Shown one piece after another: positions 26,610 through 35,200 of a stretch of DNA of 36,575 bases. The position numbers and the translations under genes are program-made. The stretch spans positions 1-36,575 of the forward strand of contig JAQGNU010000113.1 of assembly GCA_028291645.1 (NCBI GenBank). The letters are read 5' to 3'. The notes under the pieces are model-generated. The model was not told where the DNA came from, made no database searches, and worked only from the letters and a program-made list of their open reading frames with translations. The number at the start of each line of letters is the position of its first letter. Position 1 is the first letter of the stretch. The DNA comes from Nevskia sp. (lineage in GTDB: Bacteria > Pseudomonadota > Gammaproteobacteria > Nevskiales > Nevskiaceae).

Positions 26610-27983
26610 TTAACCCAGCGCGCCGCGCAGCGCGTCGGCATACAGCGCGATGTCGTCCGCGCTACGCGTTTCGGTGGCGCAGACCAGCAGCGCATGACCC
26701 AACTCCGGGAAATGCCGCGACAGATCGAAACCACCGAGAATGTTGCGCGCGGCCAGTTTCTCCAGCACCGGCGCCACCGCTTGCGGCAGCCGCAGCACGG
26801 CTTCGTGGAAGCCGGCAGCGCTGAACACCGCGCTGACGCCGGGGATCGCGGTCAGCGCCGCCACCAGCGCCGCGGTATTCGCCATCGAATGCGCGGCGAC
26901 GCGTTCCAGTCCGTCGGCGCCGAGCAGCGACATGTGGATCGTCGCCGCCGTCACCAGCAAGCCCTGGTTGGTGCAGATATTCGAGGTCGCTTTCGAGCGG
27001 CGGATGTGCTGCTCGCGCGCCTGCAAGGTCAACGCGTAACCCGGCCGACCGTCGAGATCGACGGTGCGGCCGATGATGCGGCCCGGCATCTGTCGCACCA
27101 GCGCCTGCTTCGCCGTCAGAAAACCGAAGTACGGACCACCGGACGCCAGCGGCACGCCGAGCGGCTGACCGTCACCGACGACGATGTCCGCGCCCCGCCT
27201 TTCATTGTTCGGGGCACCCCACTCGCCCGGCGGTTTCAGCAGCGCCAGCGACACCGGATTGACCACCGCGACCACCAGCGCGCCCTGCGCATGCGCCCAG
27301 TCAGTGAGCGCATCGACATCTTCAAGCCGGCCGAAGAAGTTCGGCTGCGCGATCACCACCGCGGTCGGCGCCGGACCGTCATAGGCCTGGAACTGTTCCA
27401 GCGTGGTCTGACCCGAGCGCGCGTCGTACGCGACCGGCGTCAACAGTAGGCCCTGCGCGTGCGTCACCGCGTGCACCACTTCGGCATAGTACGGATGCAG
27501 CGCCTGCGGCAGCAGCACCTTGCGCGATTCGTTTTGGCTATTCGCACGCACCGCCATCAGCAACGCTTCCGCCAGCGCCGAGGCGCCGTCGTACATCGAG
27601 GCATTGCTGACTTCCATGCCGGTCAGCGCGCACATCATGCTCTGGTATTCGTACAGCAATTGCAGCGTGCCCTGGCTCGCTTCGGCCTGATACGGCGTGT
27701 ACGCCGAATAGAACTCACCGCGCGTGGTGATCTCCCACACCGCCGCCGGAATGTGATGCTCGTACGCGCCGGCGCCGCAGAAATTGAGCAGCGTGCCGTC
27801 GGTGGCGGCACGACCGCGCAGCAGCCGCGACACGTCCATCTCGGCCAAGCCCGGCGGCACCTGCTTGAGGCCCTTGCAACGCAGCTCTGCGGGAATCTCG
27901 CTGAACAGCGCTTCGGTATCCGAAGCGCCGATGACGCTGAGCATCTCGCGGATATCGGTGTCGGTATGCGGAATGAAAGGCAT
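26610..27983 (-). CDS. gcvPA: Glycine dehydrogenase (decarboxylating) subunit 1
   Basis: GcvPA is the N-terminal half of the P-protein; it has the same fold as GcvPB without its PLP lysine. The 457-residue product starts [19 protein letters not shown], a typical GcvPA start, followed by [56 protein letters not shown] and [18 protein letters not shown], all conserved. It follows gcvH after 24 bases. The two-gene form is found in many bacteria and archaea, while E. coli has one fused gcvP. Confidence 0.95.
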   Translation of the reverse strand: MPFIPHTDTDIREMLSVIGASDTEALFSEIPAELRCKGLKQVPPGLAEMDVSRLLRGRAATDGTLLNFCGAGAYEHHIPAAVWEITTRGEFYSAYTPYQAEASQGTLQLLYEYQSMMCALTGMEVSNASMYDGASALAEALLMAVRANSQNESRKVLLPQALHPYYAEVVHAVTHAQGLLLTPVAYDARSGQTTLEQFQAYDGPAPTAVVIAQPNFFGRLEDVDALTDWAHAQGALVVAVVNPVSLALLKPPGEWGAPNNERRGADIVVGDGQPLGVPLASGGPYFGFLTAKQALVRQMPGRIIGRTVDLDGRPGYALTLQAREQHIRRSKATSNICTNQGLLVTAATIHMSLLGADGLERVAAHSMANTAALVAALTAIPGVSAVFSAAGFHEAVLRLPQAVAPVLEKLAARNILGGFDLSRHFPELGHALLVCATETRSADDIALYADALRGALG

Positions 27984-28007
27984 CGTGATCTCGAAGAAAA
28001 CTATTGG

Positions 28008-28394
28008 TTAGTCGGCCAGCGACTTTTCGTAAGCTGCGGCGTCGAGCAGCGTGTCGATGTCGGCCGGATTCGCTGGCTTCAGTTTCCACAGCCAGCCGGC
28101 TTCGTATGGATCGGTGTTGAGCGTTTCCGGCGCGTCGGCCAGCTTCGGATTGGCTTCGATCACTTCGCCGGCGATCGGCGCGTAGACGTCAGAGGCCGCC
28201 TTGACCGATTCCACCACCGCACAGGCTTCGCCGGCGGCGAGCTTGCGGCCGACTTTCGGCACTTCGACGAACACCAGATCGCCGAGCGCCGCCTGCGCAT
28301 GATCGGTGATGCCGATGACGACGTTGCCGTCCGGCAACTTCTTCACCCACTCGTGGGATTTGACGTACTTCAGTTCGGTCGGAATCTTGCTCAT
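28008..28394 (-). CDS. gcvH: Glycine cleavage system H protein
   Basis: GcvH is the lipoyl carrier that shuttles the aminomethyl group between P and T proteins. The 128-residue product has the lipoylated Lys65 in [14 protein letters not shown]. The frame is open much further upstream, but the ATG at 28394 gives [17 protein letters not shown], the normal family start, with AGGAG about 8 bases upstream. It lies between gcvT (70-base spacer with a hairpin) and gcvPA (24 bases). Confidence 0.97.
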   Translation of the reverse strand: MSKIPTELKYVKSHEWVKKLPDGNVVIGITDHAQAALGDLVFVEVPKVGRKLAAGEACAVVESVKAASDVYAPIAGEVIEANPKLADAPETLNTDPYEAGWLWKLKPANPADIDTLLDAAAYEKSLAD

Positions 28395-28420
28395 CGAAAC
28401 GCTCCTGTTGTTGGCGTGCT

Positions 28421-28440
28421 GCACGCCGCCTGCGGCGTGC
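28421..28440. repeat. Hairpin in the gcvT-gcvH spacer
   Basis: Arms GCACGCCGC (28421-28429) and GCGGCGTGC (28432-28440) are perfect complements; only 2 bases lie between, so about 8 pairs with a 4-base loop would form. No T-run follows on the minus strand. It may set different transcript levels or stability for gcvT and gcvH. Confidence 0.5.
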
Positions 28441-28464
28441 CCTGCGTAAATGAAATGCCGCTGC

Positions 28465-29562
28465 TCAGACGAGAACCTTGCCGTTGCGCACGAAGGGCGG
28501 CTTGACCTCGCGCGTCGGCAACCATTGCCCGCGAATCTCCACCTCGTAAGGTCCGCTCGAATTGCCGGCAACGCGCGCGAACGCGATCGAACCTTTCAAG
28601 GACGGCGCGAAGCCGCCGCTGGTGGTCTCGCCGTTCGCGGCACCGCCGGCACTGCGCACCGGCATGTGAGCGCGCAGTACACCGCGGCCTTCCAGCACTA
28701 GGCCGACAGTCTTCCGCGCGGCCGCGGCGCGTTGCGCTTGCAGTGCCTTACGGCCGATGAAGTCGCGCTCTTCCGGCGCCCAGGCGACCGTCCAGTTCAG
28801 GCCGCATTCGAGCGGGCTGACGCTTTCGTCCATGTCCTGTCCATACAGATTCATGCCGGCCTCCAGGCGCAGCGTATCGCGCGCGCCGAGGCCGCAGGGC
28901 TTGACGCCCGCGGCCAGCAGTTTCTTCCAGACCTGGACCAGGTCGGCATGCGGCAGGATCAGTTCGAAGCCGTCTTCGCCGGTATAGCCGGTACGGCCGA
29001 TGAAGTGTTCGCCATGCCAGGTCGCGCTGAACGGCGTCAGCGCGCGCGCGCGTTCGGCGAACTCGGGCGGCAACAGCGCGCAGACCTGCTCGCGCGCCTG
29101 CGGACCCTGTACTGCGAGAATGCCGAGGTCGTCACGATGCTTGATGTCGACGCCATAGGCCGGTGCCTGCTGGCGCAGCCAGGCCAGATCCTTGGCCGTG
29201 GTGCCGGCATTGACCACCAGCCGGAAATGCTGATCGTCGACACCCCCATCAAGCATGTAGACGATGAGGTCGTCGATGACGCCGGCGGATTCATCGAGCA
29301 TGCACGAATACAGCGCCTTGCCCGGCAGCTTCAGCTTGGCAACATCGTTGGCCAGCAGATGCCGCAGGAAGTCGCGGACGCGTGCGCCGTACAGATCGAC
29401 CGCCGACATATGGGCGACGTCGAACATGCCGGCGGACTGCCGCACGGCATGGTGCTCGTCGAGTTGCGAGGCATACTGGATCGGCATGTCCCAGCCGGCG
29501 AAGTCGACCAGCTTGGCGCCGAGGGCGAGATGTTCTGCGTGCAGCGCGGTTTGTTTGAGCAT
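28465..29562 (-). CDS. gcvT: Glycine cleavage system aminomethyltransferase (T protein)
   Basis: GcvT transfers the methylene group from aminomethyl-lipoyl-GcvH to tetrahydrofolate and frees ammonia. The 365-residue product matches the family length and shows [24 protein letters not shown] at the start, then [31 protein letters not shown] and [21 protein letters not shown]. It is the first gene of the operon; the ATG at 29562 is 35 bases past the glycine riboswitch and directly after a small stem-loop. Confidence 0.97.
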   Translation of the reverse strand: MLKQTALHAEHLALGAKLVDFAGWDMPIQYASQLDEHHAVRQSAGMFDVAHMSAVDLYGARVRDFLRHLLANDVAKLKLPGKALYSCMLDESAGVIDDLIVYMLDGGVDDQHFRLVVNAGTTAKDLAWLRQQAPAYGVDIKHRDDLGILAVQGPQAREQVCALLPPEFAERARALTPFSATWHGEHFIGRTGYTGEDGFELILPHADLVQVWKKLLAAGVKPCGLGARDTLRLEAGMNLYGQDMDESVSPLECGLNWTVAWAPEERDFIGRKALQAQRAAAARKTVGLVLEGRGVLRAHMPVRSAGGAANGETTSGGFAPSLKGSIAFARVAGNSSGPYEVEIRGQWLPTREVKPPFVRNGKVLV

Positions 29563-29563
29563 G

Positions 29564-29596
29564 CGGTTCGGACTCGCCAGCGGATATGTCGAACCG
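29564..29596 (-). promoter_or_regulatory. Stem-loop next to the gcvT start codon
   Basis: On the mRNA, CGGTTCG (29596-29590) can pair with CGAACCG (29570-29564), leaving a 19-base loop that contains the only Shine-Dalgarno-like run (GGCGAG). The stem ends 1 base before the ATG and begins 3 bases after the riboswitch core. It could be the expression platform that controls ribosome access. The function is an inference. Confidence 0.45.
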
Positions 29597-29599
29597 CCC

Positions 29600-29780
29600 C
29601 TCTGTCTTGGTTACCTGAGAGTTTAGAGCGCCAAGGCTCCTGCCCCATCGGTGAGCCGCGGGTTGCGCGACTGCTCTCCAGAGTTAGCTTGAGGATCGTG
29701 CTCCTTTTGCCTGAGCGATTCCGGGCGGGTTTGCGCCTTCGGCGCCGCTTCGTTGAACTGGAGCGGTCTCTCGCACGATC
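29600..29780 (-). ncRNA. Tandem glycine riboswitch
   Basis: Two consecutive glycine aptamers precede gcvT. Aptamer 1 spans about 29780-29694, closed by GATCGTGC (29701-29694 region) with its complement GCACGATC (29773-29780 on the plus strand), and on the RNA strand shows GCGAGAGACC, GGCGCCGAAGGCGC and CGCTCAGGCAAAAGGA. Aptamer 2 spans about 29684-29600 with CTCTGGAGAGCAG, CCGATGGGGCAGGAGCC and ACTCTCAGGTAACCAAGACA. These match the conserved core of the class (GAGAG, GGGGCA-like and CTCAGGYAAA-GGAC). A -10-like TATCGT lies at 29802-29797, 17 bases before the aptamers, without a clear -35. In the family, glycine binding switches the gcv operon on. Confidence 0.93.
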
Positions 29781-30022
29781 TTCATTGCTGGAGCGAACGA
29801 TAGCAGTCGCAGCCACCCGTGGCGAGACCTCGACAGCGGATTTCCGATCCCAGGCCCGATCTTTTCGGCTGCGCGTCCGACTTCGCTAGAAAACACTTAG
29901 GACGGCCGTTCCGCCCGTGCTGCCGCGCAAAACAATTCTTCGATCAAGCTCTGGCGTGAAGCGATCCCAGCAATCGGTGGAGCGCGCGGCGACCTTGACC
30001 GATACGCCGTAGCTGTCCTCAC

Positions 30023-30361
30023 TCAGTTTTCCGTGCCTGCTTTGCCCAGATTGAAGACGACTCCGTAAGGATCGCGAATGTAGCAACGCGGAATGGCAGG
30101 GTCCTCTTCTATGATCGCGCAGCCCGCCGCGAGCAGCTGGTGCTTGGCGAGCTGCACGTCCGCCACGAGGAATTCGAAGATCGGATCATGCCTAGGGCCA
30201 GGCTCGACATAGAGCCGGAACGCACCCGTGTCGAAGCCGGTGCAGGCCTCGCTCTCGTGCACTACACGCAATCCCAGCACCGATCCGTAGCAAGCCTTCG
30301 CCTCGTCCCAGGCCTCGGTACGTATTACGACGTCGGCGGTGGCGCTAAATTTGATCTTCAC
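30023..30361 (-). CDS. VOC (glyoxalase/bleomycin resistance) family protein
   Basis: The 112-residue product has the vicinal-oxygen-chelate pattern: ADVVIRTEAWDEAKACYGSVLGL at the start and CYIRDPYGVVFNLGK at the end, as in glyoxalase-like proteins. The start is a GTG at 30361 with GGGAG 6 bases upstream. A metal site cannot be confirmed: the usual His/Glu ligands are not all obvious, so enzymatic activity is uncertain. It is minus-strand and stands alone between the gcv leader and the two-partner secretion operon. Confidence 0.8.
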   Translation of the reverse strand: MKIKFSATADVVIRTEAWDEAKACYGSVLGLRVVHESEACTGFDTGAFRLYVEPGPRHDPIFEFLVADVQLAKHQLLAAGCAIIEEDPAIPRCYIRDPYGVVFNLGKAGTEN

Positions 30362-30508
30362 GCTCGTCTCCCGATGTTAGATACAGATGCAGACTGCCGC
30401 AGATCGGCCAACTGGAGCTAGTGGCCCGTCACCGACGATGTGGCAGGAAAGCCTGGGTGATGATCTAAAAAATCCGCCTCAGACTGTGAAATACCCGGCA
30501 ATTGCCCA

Positions 30509-30537
30509 TTGGTCGACGCGCCACTCTGGTCTATAGT
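30509..30537 (+). promoter_or_regulatory. Sigma70-like promoter of the two-partner secretion operon
   Basis: TTGGTC (30509-30514) and TATAGT (30532-30537) are separated by exactly 17 bases. The -10 matches the consensus at 5 of 6 positions and the -35 at 3 of 6. Transcription would start about 30544, giving a leader of about 65 bases before the tpsB start. Confidence 0.55.
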
Positions 30538-30558
30538 CCCACTTGACAGGCACGTTTT

Positions 30559-30587
30559 TTTGTTCGGACCCAAGTAGTCCAAACAAA
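30559..30587 (+). promoter_or_regulatory. Leader hairpin upstream of tpsB
   Basis: Arms TTTGTTCGGAC (30559-30569) and GTCCAAACAAA (30577-30587) pair at 10 of 11 positions with a 7-base loop. A run of seven T precedes and overlaps the left arm (30555-30561). No T-run follows, so it is not a terminator for the operon; it lies 13 bases before the ribosome site. Confidence 0.5.
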
Positions 30588-30608
30588 TAAAGACAGGGGT
30601 GGGAGTGC

Positions 30609-32234
30609 ATGAGCGTCAATTGGCGGGGCAACTCGAGTTCCTTGGTGTTCGCGCTCGGTTGTCTGGCGCTCAGTGCCAAAGCGGCCGATCCGGCGCTGCC
30701 GACACCGGGCAGCATCAATGACAGCCTGAAGCCCGCAACGCCGCTGCACAGCCCGCAGCCTGCGGTGCTGCCGGATGCGCCGCCCAATCCCAGTGCCGTA
30801 GCGCCGACGACAGGTCCGACCGTCACCGTTGCCAGTTTCCAGTTGAGCGGCAACACGCTGTTCAGCGAACGCCGGCTGCAATCCCTGCTGACGAGCTACC
30901 TCAATCGGCCGGTCACCATCGGCGAGTTGTATCAGGCCGCGGACAAGATCACGGCGTTTTACCAGCAGGCCGGCTACACGCTGACCAGCGTGACGCTGCC
31001 GGCGCAGTCGGTCGAGGCCGGCGTGGTGCAGCTGCAGATCGTCGAAGGGCGCGTCGAGCGCATCGAGTTCGACAGCAAGGGCTATTCGCCACAGGTGTTG
31101 AACGGTTACCTGTCGCAGACGCGGCCGGGCGAGATCTATCGCGCCGAGCATCTGGAAAGCGATCTGGAAACCCTCAATGCGCTGCCCGGCCTGAGTGCGC
31201 GCGCGGTACTGCAGCCCGGCACGCAATTCGGCACCAGCGATATCGTCATCAAGGCGCATAACGACCCGATCGACCTGGTCGGCATGGTTGACAATTACGG
31301 CCGCAAGGATGTCGGCGAATACCGCTATTCGGCCGGCATCACGCTGAACAATCCGCTGGGTCTGGCGGATCGTCTGCAGTTGTTCGGCGTGCATTCGAAC
31401 ACTGGCCGTCTGAACTACGGCTACGTCGACTACAACCTGGCGCTGAACCGGCGCGGGCTGCGCTTCAACGCCGATTACGGTTATGCCAAGTTCGATGTGG
31501 CGCCGCCATTTCCGGTCAGCGGCAAGAACGTGACGCTCGACGCGAATTTCGAGCAGCTGCTGATCCGCAGCAGCAAAGATCTGCTGCTCGGCACGATCGG
31601 CTTCACCCACACCAATGCCAATGCCGACCTCAGCGGCTTGCCGATCAGCGATACCAATCTCAACCTGATGACGCTGGGCGGCACCTATTCGCATAGCGCA
31701 GCGGACGGCGCAGTCACCCAGTTCGTCGTCGGCCTGCATAGCAATTTTCATTCGGCCACCACGACCGAACGCAACCGCGAACGCCTGCGCATGGAGATCG
31801 ACGGCCAGCACCTGCAGCCCTTGTTCGCGCACCTGGAACTACTGCTGCACGTCGACGCGGTCTATTCGCGCGATGCGCTGCCGGATACCGATCAGCTGTC
31901 GATCGGCGGTCCGACCTCGATTCGCGGTTTTGCACCGTCCGAGGCGCGCGGCGACCGCGGCTACTACGCCCAGGGCACGCTGCGTCGGGCCTTCGCGATC
32001 GGTCCAGTGATCGTGGTACCGCGCATATTCGCCGACACCGGCGTGATCACGCGCATCGACGTTACGCCCGGCACGGATACGCATGACAGCCTGTCCAGCG
32101 CCGGCATCGGTGTCGACCTGGCCTACAAGAAGTTCAGCGCCAAGATCGATTGGTCGCATCCGCTCGATAGCACTCCCACCAGCGATGGCCGCGACGACGG
32201 TCGCGTGTACGCCGCCATCACTGCAGGCTTCTGA
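30609..32234 (+). CDS. Two-partner secretion outer-membrane transporter, TpsB (ShlB/FhaC/HecB family)
   Basis: TpsB proteins are outer-membrane 16-strand barrels with two periplasmic POTRA domains that export one partner exoprotein. The 541-residue product has a signal peptide (ends about LSAKAADP), a proline-rich linker (residues about 28-72), POTRA 1 (VTVASFQLSGNTLFSERRLQ onward), POTRA 2 (VQLQIVEGRVERIEFDSKGY onward) and a C-terminal barrel from about residue 215. The family motif SIGGPTSIRGFAPSE (about 430-444) includes the R-G-[FY] signature, and the chain ends in a phenylalanine as expected for BAM substrates. The ATG follows GGGAG. It is 10 bases before tpsA, its presumed substrate. 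Confidence 0.92.
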   Translation: MSVNWRGNSSSLVFALGCLALSAKAADPALPTPGSINDSLKPATPLHSPQPAVLPDAPPNPSAVAPTTGPTVTVASFQLSGNTLFSERRLQSLLTSYLNRPVTIGELYQAADKITAFYQQAGYTLTSVTLPAQSVEAGVVQLQIVEGRVERIEFDSKGYSPQVLNGYLSQTRPGEIYRAEHLESDLETLNALPGLSARAVLQPGTQFGTSDIVIKAHNDPIDLVGMVDNYGRKDVGEYRYSAGITLNNPLGLADRLQLFGVHSNTGRLNYGYVDYNLALNRRGLRFNADYGYAKFDVAPPFPVSGKNVTLDANFEQLLIRSSKDLLLGTIGFTHTNANADLSGLPISDTNLNLMTLGGTYSHSAADGAVTQFVVGLHSNFHSATTTERNRERLRMEIDGQHLQPLFAHLELLLHVDAVYSRDALPDTDQLSIGGPTSIRGFAPSEARGDRGYYAQGTLRRAFAIGPVIVVPRIFADTGVITRIDVTPGTDTHDSLSSAGIGVDLAYKKFSAKIDWSHPLDSTPTSDGRDDGRVYAAITAGF

Positions 32235-32244
32235 GGGCTCAACC

Positions 32245-35200
32245 ATGTTAAACACCCGGCTCCTTCCGATTCCGCGCGTCCTGCGGCATAGCTTCGCACC
32301 CGCAGTCGCGGTCCTGCTGCTGCCGTTGTTCGCGTATGCCAACCCGAATGGCGGCGTGGTGGTCGGCGGCGGCGCCACCATCACCACGCCGGCGCCGAAC
32401 GGCACGCTGATCAATCAGAGCAGCAACGCTGCGATCATCAACTGGCAGCAGTTCAACATCGGTGCCGGCGAATACGTCAAGTTCGTGCAGCCGACGTCGA
32501 GCAGCGTCGCGCTGAATCGTGTGGTCGGCGGCTCGCCTTCGGAAATTTTCGGCAGCCTCAGCGCCAACGGCCGCATCTTCCTGATCAATCCGCTGGGCGT
32601 GCTGTTCGCACCCGGCGCCTCGGTCGATGTCGGCGGCCTGATGGCGTCGACGCTCGACATCAAGAACTCGGATTTCCTGGCCGGCCGCTATGTTTTTGCC
32701 GACAGTGGCAACGGCAGCGCGGCCGTCAGCAACGCCGGCATCCTGAATGCACGCAATGGCGGCTTCATCGTGCTGGCCGGCGACTCGGTTTCGAACAGCG
32801 GCATCATCCAGGCCCAGCTCGGACAAGTGGTCTTGGCCTCCGGTTCGGCGGTCACGCTCGACCTCGCCGGCAACGGCCTGGTCAGCTTCGCGGTCGATCG
32901 GGCAACACTGGCCGCACACGCCGGCGTCAGCAACGCCGGCCAGATTTTCGCCGACGGCGGACGCGTGCTGATGACGGCGGCGACGGCGCGCGAACTGGTC
33001 GGCACCGCGGTCAACAATTCCGGCCTGGTGCGCGCACGCAGCATCGCCGAGCACGACGGCAAGATCGAACTGATCGCCAGCGGTGGTGATCTGGTCGACA
33101 GCGGCGTGCTCGACGCTTCCGCCAGTCAGGCCGGCGGCCACGGCGGCAGCGTCACTCTCAGCGCCGATCGCAATATCGCGCTGACGCAGGCTGCACGCAT
33201 CGATGCCGACGGCGGTGCACACGGCGTCGGCGGTACGGTGCGCGTGATCGCGGACGGCGACGCCACGATCGATCAGACCGCGTCGATTTCGGCCCAGGGC
33301 GGCGCCAGCGGCGGCTTCGCCGAGTTTTCAGGTCATGGCGCACTGCATCTGCGCGGCGCGGTGCAACTGGGCGCCGGCGGCACGCTGCTGCTCGACCCGA
33401 CCGATCTGATTATCGCGGACGGCAACGGCAGCACCGACAGCAGCGCCACTGTCTACGAGCAACAGATCGAAGCGCAGCTGCAGAGCGGCACCAGCGTACA
33501 GCTGGTCGCCAGCAACAGCATCACGCTGGACAGCCTCAGCGACGGCACCCTCGATGGCAGCAACACCGCCCACAACGGCGGCGCGCTGACGCTGGCGATC
33601 GGCACGGTCGACGGCGGGTTGATCCGCTTCGACAGCGGCAACATCAGCTTCAGCAACACCGCCAACACGATCAAGGTGGATGGCGACCTCACCATCGACG
33701 GCGGCACTTCGAGCGGCACACTGACGCTCGGCCGGTTGATCAGCGGCGACTTCGTCACGCTCGATACCGGCGACGGCATCAGCTACCGAAGCATCGCCGC
33801 AGGCGCGTCGAGCGGCGTCATCCTGAATGCCGTCAATGGCGGCATCACGCACGTCGGCGACGGCGCGATCAACGGCGGCTATCTGCAGTCGACCTCGACC
33901 GGCAGCCAGAATCTGGGCGCGGTTGCGGTCGACTACGTCGACCTTACCGCGAGCAACGGCAACGTCGAAGTCGCATCGATCGACACCACCGGCACCGACA
34001 GCAGCGGCGGCGTCCATCTCGAAGCGGGCGGCAGCATCAGCACCGGCGCCATCAGCGCCAACGGTATCGGCCTGACTTCCCACGGCCTCGAAGGGATCGC
34101 GCCACCCGCCAGCGGACTCGGCATCAGCACCGGCGCGCTCACCAGCATCGGCGGCGACGTCGGCATCGTCGCCGACAGCGGTGATATCCATCTGGCTAGC
34201 CTCACGCTGCACAACACCAGCGCTGGCGACACCGACAGCCAGACCGCGGCGTACGCGTCGATCCAGGCCAGCAAGGGCAGCTTCACATCCGGTGCGATCG
34301 ATCTCAGCAGCGCAAACGACTATGCCAATCTGTACGTCGCCGCAAGCGGCGGCATCCATGTTACCGGTACGATCGACGTCAACGGCCTCGGCTCCGCGCT
34401 GGCCTCGCTGAGTGCGGATGGCGCGGTCAAGGTCGACGGCCACACCGGCATCCACGCCGTCGGGCTCGCGCAATCCTCGTCGGACGAGGGCGACGGTTAT
34501 ACCTACAGCGCCCATTCGCTGTACGGCGATGCTTCATTCAGCGCCAACGGCCAGACCATCGACGTCGGCGCCGTCGATGTCAGCGGCGTCGGCAACGTCG
34601 TGGTCGATCTGAGCGGCGTCGATTCGGTCAAGGTCGGCGAAGTCAACGTGACCGCGGCGCGCGCCGTCGACGTGTATAGCAGCACCTCGACCGACGGCAG
34701 TTACAGCAGCGAAAACGATAGCGGCTCGGCAGAGATTCATCTCAATGCCTACAACGGCGGCAGCAGCGCCGACAGCAGCACGGTGCAGGCCGCAGGGCTG
34801 TATGCGTCCGGCCCGAACGCCGAAGTCGAGGTCAGCGCCGCAACGCTCAATCTGCTCGCCGGCAGCAAGGGCAGCGCCGTCGCCGCCACCGCCTATACCG
34901 GCGGTGCCGCAGGTCCGGGCGCGTACTACAAATCGACCACCGACGGCGTCACCGATGTCGAATCCGATTACGGCTTCGCCCAGGTCGCGCTGACCGGCTC
35001 CGGCGGCGATGCCGATACGCCGAGCATCGTCAGCGCCGGCCTGACCGCAAGCGGCCCGAGCGCGCGGATGACGCTGCTGGCCGTCAACGGCGTCAGCGTG
35101 AATGGTGATGTCGCGGTGACCGGGCAAGGTTACTTCGTCAACGGCGACATCACCCAGTTGCCGATCTTCAACTGCGACTGCAATCTGCGCGTGACGACGG

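Noticed and set aside
29886-30086. A 66-codon minus-strand open frame between the riboswitch and the VOC gene
   Set aside because: It overlaps the VOC coding region by 64 bases in another frame, has no ribosome site and resembles nothing I know; it might be a remnant but I cannot support it.
30531-31832. A 433-codon minus-strand frame opposite tpsB
   Set aside because: Antisense shadow; the plus strand codes a complete TpsB with POTRA domains, barrel and terminal phenylalanine.
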